Assembly (NCBI GenBank): GCA_964526375.1
Contig: CAZGLK010000029.1
Coordinates: 1 to 9,521, forward strand
From: CAZGLK01 sp964526375
Lineage (GTDB): Bacteria; Patescibacteriota; Minisyncoccia; JACQLN01
Length of the DNA: 9,521 nucleotides
Reading direction: 5' to 3'
In this document: positions 5,069-9,521 of the stretch, piece by piece
Layout: each line of letters begins with the position of its first letter
Numbering within the stretch: the first letter of the stretch is position 1
Made by a program: the position numbers and the translations under genes
Notes under the pieces: model-generated
The model's database searches: none
Told to the model about the DNA's origin: nothing
What the model saw: the letters and a program-made list of their open reading frames with translations, nothing else

Positions 5069-5372
5069 TTATACCATAAAAAATGCCCAAACTCGATGGG
5101 TTGCACTGGTCCATATGATAATATCCACCCAACTAAAGTGCAGTATTCTAAAGATAGTCCGAATCCCAGTAGTAAAGCAAAGCTTACTACGGGGCACAGC
5201 GCATTTCGCCCTGAGCCAGTCGAAGGGCGAGGAAGTCCCCCCGCGAAAATTCGGAACGGCGGCGGAGCCGCACGAATGACAATCTCAAGTTTTTCTCTGG
5301 CGGCATTCAATCCAAAATTCGCAAAGCGAATACCTAAAGAATATAAGATTATGAGAAAAATTTCAATTTTGG
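5069..5372. other. Non-coding stretch with three short palindromic repeats
   Basis: I see no convincing gene in these 300 bases. They hold a hairpin at 5169-5190 (7-bp outer stem), a CGCCCTGAGCCAGTCGAAGGG-type dispersed repeat at 5207-5229 (arms CGCCCT and AGGGCG) and a compound hairpin at 5249-5277 (ATTCG/CGAAT outside, GCGGC/GCCGC inside). A long plus-strand open frame crosses this area but it is antisense to the gene at 5435-5857 and is repeat-encoded at its start. Confidence 0.55.
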
Positions 5373-5416
5373 AAAAAAGTAGAGCCCCAAGCAGAATTGC
5401 GTTCTGCGAGGGGCTC
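5373..5416 (-). terminator. Intrinsic terminator of the 140-aa gene
   Basis: On the minus strand GAGCCCC pairs with GGGGCTC and inside it GCAGAA with TTCTGC (5382-5416), separated by a 2x2 internal loop and a 5-nt apical loop. A six-T run follows (5378-5373). It begins 18 nt after the stop codon. Confidence 0.85.
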
Positions 5417-5434
5417 GGGTTGGGGTACTCGGGG

Positions 5435-5857
5435 TCACATCATGTCGTAGTCGAACATGTACGTCTCGACAGCCGGCTGATCGCGCACGAGTCGAAGAGC
5501 GATCTTGGCGTTGAAGCTCAAAGCCATCTCCTCGGCCAGTTGTCTGACCAATTCGACTTGCTTGCGCCCGTACACCTCGAAGACCCAGTTCTGTTCACTA
5601 GCACCGTGCGCACTGTTGCTGAACCGGACCGTGCCAAGGAAATCCCGCCGCGGTTCTCGTTTGATGAGGCCGAACAGGCACTTCCACGGCTTCGCCTCGG
5701 CGGGGTCCTTACGCAGGATGCCGAGTTCACTGGCTTGAACCAGCGAGCAGGCCATGCCGGTGCTGTCAGCGATGTCGAACCCCTTCGAGAGAAGAAACCT
5801 CCCGACTTTGATCGAGAGGGACTCCTGATAGTCAACGAATTCGACTTTGTCGCTCAT
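5435..5857 (-). CDS. Hypothetical 140-aa protein in a MITE-flanked unit
   Basis: I do not recognise a family. It is a soluble-looking, mixed alpha/beta protein without a signal peptide or membrane segment. Residues 1-60 are probably helical (QESLSIKVGRFLLSKGFDIADSTGMACSLVQASELGIL). The middle has strands (TVRFSNSA, NWVFEVYG), followed by a helix (QVELVRQLAEEMALSFNAKIALRLV), and it ends in an acidic and Met-rich tail (YMFDYDMM). The gene is visibly more GC-rich than its flanks and uses the only TGA stop in the window. Start ATG 5857 is preceded by AAGGGG as a possible SD. It has a well-formed promoter and terminator, so it is a complete monocistronic unit, and it sits between two inverted MITE copies. 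These traits suggest acquisition as a cassette. Confidence 0.75.
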   Translation of the reverse strand: MSDKVEFVDYQESLSIKVGRFLLSKGFDIADSTGMACSLVQASELGILRKDPAEAKPWKCLFGLIKREPRRDFLGTVRFSNSAHGASEQNWVFEVYGRKQVELVRQLAEEMALSFNAKIALRLVRDQPAVETYMFDYDMM

Positions 5858-5889
5858 TGTTTGCCCCTTTCAAGGTACTGTTTGACTGC

Positions 5890-5910
5890 ATCAAGCCACC
5901 ATGACTTGAT
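5890..5910 (-). promoter_or_regulatory. Leader stem-loop of the 140-aa gene
   Basis: ATCAAG (minus strand) pairs with CTTGAT around a 9-nt loop, starting just inside the predicted 5' end of the transcript. A small structural element; no known riboswitch class is recognised. Confidence 0.35.
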
Positions 5911-5918
5911 TTCCTGCC

Positions 5919-5947
5919 ATCTTACCATATTATGTCTTTGCTGCCAA
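5919..5947 (-). promoter_or_regulatory. Promoter of the 140-aa gene
   Basis: On the minus strand TTGGCA, a 17-bp spacer, and TAAGAT preceded by TGG (extended -10). The -10 sequence equals that of the 3D-domain gene promoter. The start site is predicted near 5912, with a leader of about 55 nt. Confidence 0.7.
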
Positions 5948-6033
5948 GAGCAACAAAAAATCCGCAACATCGCGGTTTTTAGATTCTTAGCTCCTAGAAT
6001 TAAAAAATTTTCTTCCCCCAAAATTAAAATATG

Positions 6034-6180
6034 TAGGACTTACGCACTTTAGTTCCTCCCCTAGTATAGGGGAGGTTAGGAGGGGTAGGCTGTGCCACAT
6101 AACAAAAGCGTTTCTTTGCGCGTTTACCACCCCCACCCCTCCTATTCTAGGAGGGGAAAGGATTAAACGGGTGAGTCCTA
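6034..6180 (-). mobile_element. MITE-like element, copy 2, inverted (~147 bp)
   Basis: It is the inverted copy of 4920-5067, with termini TAGGACTTAC and GTGAGTCCTA and the same two 9-bp hairpins. It is flanked by perfect 5-bp direct repeats ATATG (6029-6033 and 6181-6185), as expected from transposition with a 5-bp target-site duplication. It has no coding capacity and depends on a transposase elsewhere. Confidence 0.8.
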
Positions 6181-6223
6181 ATATGGTTCGAGCCGATGTT
6201 TTTCTCCGGGCTCTTTTTGATTT

Positions 6224-6311
6224 TGGTGCTGGGAGGGAGACTCGAACTCCCATGGGATTACTCCCGCAGCGTCCTAAGCGCTGTGCGTATACCAAATTCC
6301 GCCATCCCAGC
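6224..6311 (-). tRNA. tRNA-Leu(TAG)
   Basis: A complete class II tRNA. Acceptor GCTGGGA/TCCCAGC; D-arm with the Leu-type loop TTTGGTAT; anticodon arm CAGCG-CTTAGGA-CGCTG with anticodon TAG, reading CUA/CUN; a long variable arm of about 15 nt (CGGGAGTAATCCCAT); and T-arm GGGAG-TTCGAGT-CTCCC. Discriminator A and the 3' CCA are encoded, unlike the two Arg-type tRNAs in this window. It lies 28 nt downstream of the Fic gene on the same strand and 43 bp from MITE copy 2. Confidence 0.95.
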
Positions 6312-6339
6312 ATTTTAACAGATCTGCCAGCCCCCGCCG

Positions 6340-7404
6340 CTATTTGGCCAAAACATAGGCCGAGGCCGGGCCGAGGCCGGCCTGTTCAATCATCTTTATT
6401 TTCTTCAACTTTTGCAAGTGGAATTGCGCCGTTCTTTGGGGGCATTTCAAAGTGGATACCACATCGCGCACCGTAACGCGGCCGCGGCTTTCCAAAAGCT
6501 CCAGAATCTTTAGCTGATCAGGATGAAGAAAAACCTGACTCTCAATATCGTCGCTAATCTTTCGGCCGGACAAGGCCGCGACTTTAGCCCGAACACTATC
6601 AATTTCCTCTTTAAATCCGGTTACAAAATACTCCAGCCAGGGGGTTAAATCGGTGTCGCGCGCCTGGTAATTTTTGCCCAAATCAATGGCGCGGTAATAA
6701 CGAGCGCGGTCGCGGTTGTAGTAATCCTCCAGGGCAAACAGCCGCCTAAAATCGTAGCCGCGCTGGTATAAAATTAAAGTGGCTAAAGCCCGGGCGGTGC
6801 GGCCGTTGCCGTCGTTAAAAGGGTGAATGGCCGCAATTTCTTTGTGGGCGATGCCGGCGGCTACGGCCGGATCTATATTTTCTTTGGCCGTTTTTTTAAG
6901 CCAGCTTATCAGATCATTCATAAGCCCGGGCACTTGAGCGGCCTCGGGGCCAATGTAGACCACCTCCTTTCCCGAACCCGCCTTGGTGCCGTGGCGCACC
7001 ACATGAACCAGGCCTTTGCGGTAAAAACCGCATTGATTTTGGGGTAAAGTATTGGCCGTAACCAATTTGTGGATTTGCAAAATTGTTTTTTCCGCGAGCG
7101 GCCGATTCTTTTTAACGACTTGGTCGATGTATTTGAGAGTCTTGAGATAATTTCTAACTTCGTGAATGTCACGTTCTTTGGCTCTAACATTTTGATTAGC
7201 GTACACCGCCGCCACTTGGCCGGTATCAAGCTCATTACCCTCTATGCCGGTGGAGGCGTGCGTCATTCTAACTAACGCCTGCCGGCGCAGTTTTAATTCC
7301 AGTTGAGGCAGAATTTTGGCGCGCTCAATCACCGCTTTGGCTTCGGCAATGGCGGTGAGCCTGGAGACGATTTTATTGGTCAGGCGGTATTGGGGATTGA
7401 ACAT
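6340..7404 (-). CDS. Fic family protein (probable AMP-transferase) with C-terminal winged helix
   Basis: A 354-aa protein. The Fic core has the full catalytic motif HPFNDGNGRTAR at residues 194-205, with His194 as general base and the anion-binding GNGR loop. The N-terminal helix carries STGIEGN (51-57), the inhibitory (S/T)xxxE(G/N) motif with Glu55, placing it among Fic proteins with the autoinhibitory helix before the core. Residues 290-350 form a winged-helix domain (DQLKILELLESRGRVTVRDVV... QRTAQFHLQKLKKIKMIE), the common Fic plus HTH architecture. Fic enzymes usually AMPylate target proteins on Tyr/Ser/Thr; the target is unknown. The ATG at 7404 has no close SD; a 15-bp hairpin (7430-7462) and a tandem 14-bp repeat fill the gap from hicA. 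No separate antitoxin gene is needed because the inhibitory motif is in cis. Confidence 0.93.
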   Translation of the reverse strand: MFNPQYRLTNKIVSRLTAIAEAKAVIERAKILPQLELKLRRQALVRMTHASTGIEGNELDTGQVAAVYANQNVRAKERDIHEVRNYLKTLKYIDQVVKKNRPLAEKTILQIHKLVTANTLPQNQCGFYRKGLVHVVRHGTKAGSGKEVVYIGPEAAQVPGLMNDLISWLKKTAKENIDPAVAAGIAHKEIAAIHPFNDGNGRTARALATLILYQRGYDFRRLFALEDYYNRDRARYYRAIDLGKNYQARDTDLTPWLEYFVTGFKEEIDSVRAKVAALSGRKISDDIESQVFLHPDQLKILELLESRGRVTVRDVVSTLKCPQRTAQFHLQKLKKIKMIEQAGLGPASAYVLAK

Positions 7405-7432
7405 GCTTGGGATGCGAGGCTTGGGATGCGAG
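7405..7432. repeat. Tandem 14-bp duplication upstream of the Fic gene
   Basis: Two exact copies of GCTTGGGATGCGAG lie directly next to the Fic start codon, followed by a partial third (GCTTAG) that runs into the hairpin at 7430-7462. It changes the spacing between any promoter and the start codon and could be a length-variable site. Confidence 0.7.
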
Positions 7433-7462
7433 GCTTAGCCTCCTTTTAGGAGGCTAAGCCTC
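7430..7462. terminator. Perfect 15-bp hairpin between hicA and the Fic gene
   Basis: 7430-7444 and 7448-7462 are exact reverse complements around a TTT/AAA loop. It starts 14 nt after the hicA stop on the minus strand. It is well placed to end or attenuate hicBA transcription, but without a U-run it could equally be a dispersed palindrome. A minus-strand promoter for the Fic gene is not evident in between. Confidence 0.5.
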
Positions 7463-7475
7463 TATAGCTTTGAGT

Positions 7476-7715
7476 CTATTTATCTTGTTTCGATTTAATG
7501 AACTCACTTGCCGTTATTTGCATATCGTCCAAGATAGCTTTCAGAGTTTTCCGTTTCAGCACCTTACCGCCGTGGTTGGGTATAGTTGTTCTCCGGCCAT
7601 CAGACTCTCGCCGCCAGATTTCGTGAGACCCCTTGGCTTGGCGGCAAAAAGAAAAGCCAAGTCTCTTGGCCACCTTAACAACATCGCGGTATGTTGCCGC
7701 CGGGAACTTTCCCAT
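7476..7715 (-). CDS. hicA: HicA-type mRNA interferase toxin
   Basis: A 79-aa protein of the HicA family (PF07927, dsRBD-like fold), a ribosome-independent mRNA interferase. The core matches well: LGFSFCRQAKGSHEIWRR with GSH at residues 29-31, where the His is the expected catalytic residue, then GRRTTIPNHGGK (40-51) and KRKTLKAILDDMQI (54-67). Its ATG follows the hicB stop with no gap (TAA-ATG), so translation is coupled. In most systems hicA comes first; here hicB is upstream, an arrangement also known in many genomes. Confidence 0.92.
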   Translation of the reverse strand: MGKFPAATYRDVVKVAKRLGFSFCRQAKGSHEIWRRESDGRRTTIPNHGGKVLKRKTLKAILDDMQITASEFIKSKQDK

Positions 7716-7997
7716 TTACTTTGTTGAACCAACAGAAATTGGTCCTACCGGAAGAGGAAATTGTAGGCTTATGTCGGAGGGTTTGCTGATCTTAACGGAT
7801 GGTATCATTTCTCTATTCTTCCTCTTTACTTCAATATGCGCTTTTATAACATCGGTGATATTGTCAATCGCTTCGCCATAAGTATCACCTTCGGCGTGAC
7901 AGCCCTGTAGGCTCGGGCAATCAGCAAAAAAGCCGCCTTCCTCGCAAGACTCAATGTTTATGGGAAAAATGAAGGTTGGGTTTATTGACTTAGGCAT
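7716..7997 (-). CDS. hicB: HicB-type antitoxin
   Basis: A 93-aa protein. Residues 8-60 show the partial RNase H-like HicB fold, with SCEEGGFFADCPSLQGCHAEGDTYGEAIDNITDVI containing the family's GGFxAxCPxLxGC and EGdTyxEAxxNI pattern. HicB binds and neutralises HicA. No helix-turn-helix or ribbon-helix-helix domain is visible after residue 65; the tail (SLQFPLPVGPISVG) looks like a short strand-rich end, so this version may lack its own DNA-binding domain and autoregulation is uncertain. The ATG at 7997 lies 6 nt after a -10 box, predicting a leaderless mRNA. Confidence 0.92.
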   Translation of the reverse strand: MPKSINPTFIFPINIESCEEGGFFADCPSLQGCHAEGDTYGEAIDNITDVIKAHIEVKRKNREMIPSVKISKPSDISLQFPLPVGPISVGSTK

Positions 7998-8003
7998 GCT
8001 TCT

Positions 8004-8031
8004 ATAATACTAGTTTTGAGCATTGTTTCAA
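8004..8031 (-). promoter_or_regulatory. Leaderless promoter of hicBA
   Basis: On the minus strand TTGAAA, a 16-bp spacer, then TATTAT ending 6 nt before the hicB ATG. Transcription would start at or next to the start codon. Confidence 0.5.
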
Positions 8032-8071
8032 GTTATAAACGCTACCGTAGAAGTGTTTGTATCGGATGATG

Positions 8072-8099
8072 TTATACCAATCACATTATACCAATCCCG
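8072..8099. repeat. Tandem 14-bp repeat TTATACCAATC(A/C)(C)(A/G)
   Basis: Two units, 8072-8085 and 8086-8099, share the first 11 bases. They run directly into the iteron-like block at 8094-8128, upstream of the hicBA promoter. Confidence 0.55.
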
Positions 8100-8128
8100 C
8101 AATAATCGCGCAAGATATCGCGCAAATG
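8094..8128. repeat. Iteron-like triple repeat, copy A
   Basis: Three consecutive units, ATCCCGCAATA, ATCGCGCAAGAT and ATCGCGCAAATG, share ATCsCGCAA at an 11-12-bp period, about one helical turn. It ends directly before the stop codon of the protease gene (8129) and lies about 65 bp upstream of the hicBA -35 box. A 35-bp core (8092-8126) recurs at 8787-8821 with one mismatch. Confidence 0.75.
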
Positions 8129-8524
8129 TTATCTTGGCTTCAGTTCAATTTCTTCTTTGGCTAAATCAAATTTCACCACAAAAATGTCAAAAAATCCCCT
8201 TTGGCCCAAAACGCCGAAGCCGTGCCTGGCAATATCGTAAGAGAAACCCACTCTGGTTTTATAACTTCCTCCCCCTATGTTCAAAACCACATCGTGCAGA
8301 TAAGCCACGGCAGCTCCTGTTTCCTGGATGCCACCGAATTTTTCGGGGTCGCCATCTTTCACGTTTAGTCCTAGATGCTTGCCGACTTCCGCATCAAATA
8401 TACAAAAATCAGCGCCCGAATCAATAAGCGCCGAATAATACAACTCATTCCTGCCCCAACTAACCTTGATGGAGATGATTGGCTTTAGAATTGATGTTCC
8501 AAAGTATTCCGACTTTTGCGTCAA
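8129..8524 (-). CDS. Retropepsin-like aspartic protease
   Basis: A 131-aa protein resembling single-domain clan AA aspartic proteases. The active-site motif is ALIDSGADFCIF, with Asp35 in DSGA at residues 35-38. The second family motif is GVLGQRGFFDIFVVKFD (104-120), which corresponds to the hydrophobic-hydrophobic-Gly part of retropepsin folds. Such enzymes act as homodimers, each chain giving one catalytic Asp. There is no signal peptide or membrane segment, so cytoplasmic proteolysis is likely. The start is a TTG at 8524 because no ATG or GTG lies in frame nearby upstream; no SD is visible. It follows the DUF5678 gene by 23 nt, in one operon. The pairing of DUF5678 with a retropepsin-like gene is, to my knowledge, recurrent, but its role is not known. 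Confidence 0.8.
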   Translation of the reverse strand: MTQKSEYFGTSILKPIISIKVSWGRNELYYSALIDSGADFCIFDAEVGKHLGLNVKDGDPEKFGGIQETGAAVAYLHDVVLNIGGGSYKTRVGFSYDIARHGFGVLGQRGFFDIFVVKFDLAKEEIELKPR

Positions 8525-8547
8525 AAGAAATTTATGGTAACGAAACT

Positions 8548-8751
8548 TTATTGAACAAATCCGCCCACATAGGGCAGGATTTTGGTTGGTACTCTAAAGA
8601 GGATAGGTTTAGGATAACCCTTCCGAGCCGCTCTCTCCATTACCTCTTTTGCAGTTTTACCGCTGGCCACGACGGTTTTTTCGTCTTTTTTGAAACCAAC
8701 CCAAAGACCAGCGTATTTTTCACAGATTTTTGTCCAATCAATCGCTGCCAT
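8548..8751 (-). CDS. DUF5678-like small protein
   Basis: A 67-aa protein with the DUF5678 pattern: YAGLWVGFKKDEKTVVASG (residues 13-31), then TAKEVMERAARKGYPKPILFRVP (33-55). It is predicted as a small beta-beta-alpha-beta unit ending in a strand with the FRVP signature. The function is unknown. It is the first gene of a two-gene operon with the protease at 8129-8524. It could be a substrate, inhibitor or adaptor of that protease, which is inference from adjacency only. The ATG at 8751 sits 9 nt after a -10 box, so the mRNA has almost no leader. Confidence 0.8.
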   Translation of the reverse strand: MAAIDWTKICEKYAGLWVGFKKDEKTVVASGKTAKEVMERAARKGYPKPILFRVPTKILPYVGGFVQ

Positions 8752-8760
8752 AATGCTTTT

Positions 8761-8789
8761 AGTATATCAATGATTTAACTCCGACGCAA
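8761..8789 (-). promoter_or_regulatory. Promoter of the DUF5678-protease operon
   Basis: On the minus strand TTGCGT, 17-bp spacer, then TATACT (8766-8761) preceded by TGA, an extended -10. The start site falls 2-3 nt before the ATG. The -35 region overlaps the first bases of iteron copy B (8787-8823). Confidence 0.5.
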
Positions 8790-8823
8790 TCCCGCAATAA
8801 TCGCGCAAGATATTGCGCAAACA
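8789..8823. repeat. Iteron-like triple repeat, copy B, between divergent promoters
   Basis: Units ATCCCGCAATA, ATCGCGCAAGAT and ATTGCGCAAACA. 8787-8821 matches 8092-8126 at 34 of 35 positions. It sits between the -35 of the minus-strand DUF5678 promoter and the plus-strand promoter at 8849-8857, a suitable place for a shared operator. Confidence 0.75.
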
Positions 8824-8848
8824 CCTTATTTCCCGCGAGCCGTAAGTA

Positions 8849-8857
8849 TGCTACAAT
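8849..8857 (+). promoter_or_regulatory. Leaderless extended -10 promoter of the second AbiEii pair
   Basis: TGC followed by TACAAT (8852-8857), ending 6 nt before the ATG at 8864. No clear -35 box; an extended -10 can work without one. Transcription would begin at the start codon. Confidence 0.55.
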
Positions 8858-8863
8858 AATTCT

Positions 8864-9076
8864 ATGTACAACTGGTCTGTAAATGAACAAGAAATGCGGC
8901 GGAAAGACCCCCAAGCCTTTCAGATTTGGCGCCTAGAACAACTAATCAATTACGGCCTGTCCGGAGAGAAAATAAGCGAGAAACTGCTAAAAAAGCACTG
9001 GCGAAGGATTTTCATGGATAAACCCACCAGAGAATATCTGGAGTTTTTACTATGGCCTCAAAAATCAAAATCTTAA
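8864..9076 (+). CDS. Small partner protein (probable antitoxin) of the second AbiEii
   Basis: A 70-aa, mostly helical, basic protein. The pattern QAFQIWRLEQLINYGLSGEKISEKLLKKHWRRI (residues 17-49) followed by TREYLEFLLWP (54-64) is of the type often found just upstream of AbiEii genes in Patescibacteria. I know of no named domain with certainty. It shares no obvious sequence with the partner of the first AbiEii (4615-4908), so the two modules use different partner families. It overlaps the AbiEii start by 25 nt. Antitoxin role is inferred from order, size and overlap. Confidence 0.7.
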   Translation: MYNWSVNEQEMRRKDPQAFQIWRLEQLINYGLSGEKISEKLLKKHWRRIFMDKPTREYLEFLLWPQKSKS

Positions 9077-9521
9077 CCGCAGAACAGGAAAAATTTTTAG
9101 ATTTAATCTCGCAGGATTCCTACTTTTGCAAGAAATTCTACTTAACCGGCGGCACGGCTTTAGCCGCCTTTTATTTGTTTCACCGGTTATCCGAAGACAT
9201 CGATCTATTTTCCAAAGAAGACATCAATTTGCTGGCCGTAAAAGCGTTTGTGGGCAAAGTACAAAAAGAATTAAAACTGGAGAAAATCGACTATCGCCAA
9301 TTTTTGGGTTTGCACACATTCCAGCTATTCTTTCCCAACAAAAAAATACTCAAGATTGATTTCAATTACTATCCTTTCGAACAGATAGAGTTGGGTATTA
9401 AGTATAAGAACATAAAAATAGACAGTGTTCTGGACATTGCCGTAAATAAAGTTCAGACCATCGCCATGCAGCCGCGCAGCCGGGATTTTATTGACAACCA
9501 CGCGCCAAGCCCTAGTGCTTG
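9052..9521 (+). CDS. AbiEii-type nucleotidyltransferase toxin, 3' part missing
   Basis: The frame is open from ATG 9052 through the window end (156 codons), so it has no stop here. GGAG at 9040-9043 with 8-nt spacing is a good SD. YLTGGTALAAFYLFHRLSEDIDLF (residues 30-53) has the family motif with Asp49 and Asp51. NKVQTIAMQPRSRDFID (132-148) matches the conserved Lys and R-RD-ID segment. In this family that segment continues as a hydrophobic stretch such as the WYFLL of the other copy; here the frame reads NHAPSPSA instead. Those last 26 bases (9496-9521) contain half-palindromic sequence, CAAGC-CCTAGT-GCTTG. This could be a repeat insertion, a frameshift, or an assembly edge. Confidence 0.82.
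   Translation, partial: MASKIKILTAEQEKFLDLISQDSYFCKKFYLTGGTALAAFYLFHRLSEDIDLFSKEDINLLAVKAFVGKVQKELKLEKIDYRQFLGLHTFQLFFPNKKILKIDFNYYPFEQIELGIKYKNIKIDSVLDIAVNKVQTIAMQPRSRDFIDNHAPSPSA

Noticed and set aside
5065..5310. Minus-strand frame of 81 codons
   Set aside because: It is encoded mainly by dispersed palindromes (5169-5277), with no start signal or family pattern.
5096..6052. Long plus-strand open frame (318 codons)
   Set aside because: It runs antisense to the 140-aa gene, starts in repeat sequence and crosses that gene's terminator and promoter; the peptide is repeat-like (RPEPVEG) and has no family features.
5987..6313. Minus-strand frame of 108 codons across MITE copy 2 and the tRNA-Leu
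   Set aside because: It reads through a tRNA gene and a non-coding repeat.
8072..8128. CRISPR array
   Set aside because: Repeat units are only 9-14 bp and directly adjacent without spacers, and there are no cas genes; iteron or operator repeats fit better.
8023..8427. Plus-strand frame opposite the protease gene
   Set aside because: It is the antisense shadow of a gene with a clear DSGA active site and runs through the iteron block.

Overview
The window looks like part of a Candidate Phyla Radiation (Patescibacteria, probably Parcubacteria-like) genome. That is an inference. It rests on small accessory genes, many genes without a Shine-Dalgarno (SD) site or with leaderless promoters, several families common in these genomes (four-helix-bundle 23S-IVP proteins, DUF5678, 3D-domain proteins, AbiEii pairs), and abundant short palindromic repeats both between and inside genes. 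Stop codons fit the standard code; TGA ends the gene at 5435-5857.

Layout. 1-196: the end of a repeat shared with two elements further on, an extended -10 box, and a 71-nt imperfect palindrome in the leader of a tyrosine recombinase (197-1111, +). 1131-1164: a perfect 16-bp hairpin between that gene and the convergent trpS (1206-2201, -). 2216-2641: a four-helix-bundle protein gene bracketed exactly by 32-bp inverted repeats. 2652-2985: an unusual tRNA locus in which two matching halves of an Arg-type tRNA are separated by about 262 nt that contain a complete tRNA-Arg(TCG). 3076-3724: a secreted 3D-domain protein with a strong promoter and terminator. 3727-4020: an unidentified short ORF and GC-rich palindromes. 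4020-4908 (-): an AbiEii-type nucleotidyltransferase toxin with an overlapping partner gene. 4920-5067 and 6034-6180: two inverted copies of a ~148-bp MITE-like element flanking an unrecognised 140-aa gene that has its own promoter and terminator. 6224-6311 (-): tRNA-Leu(TAG). 6340-7404 (-): a Fic-domain AMPylase-type protein. 7476-7997 (-): hicB-hicA. 8129-8751 (-): a DUF5678 gene followed by a retropepsin-like protease. 8864-9521 (+): a second AbiEii pair, cut by the window end.

The right half (4.0-9.5 kb) is a dense accessory island made of toxin-antitoxin or toxin-like cassettes (AbiEii x2, Fic, HicAB) and the DUF5678-protease pair, separated by repeats. A three-unit iteron-like motif occurs twice (8094-8128 and 8789-8823), flanking the DUF5678-protease pair and lying upstream of three cassettes. 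The main observations to follow up are the nested tRNA locus, the inverted-repeat-bounded four-helix-bundle gene, the MITE pair, and the iteron repeats. No CRISPR array, rRNA or transposase gene was seen.
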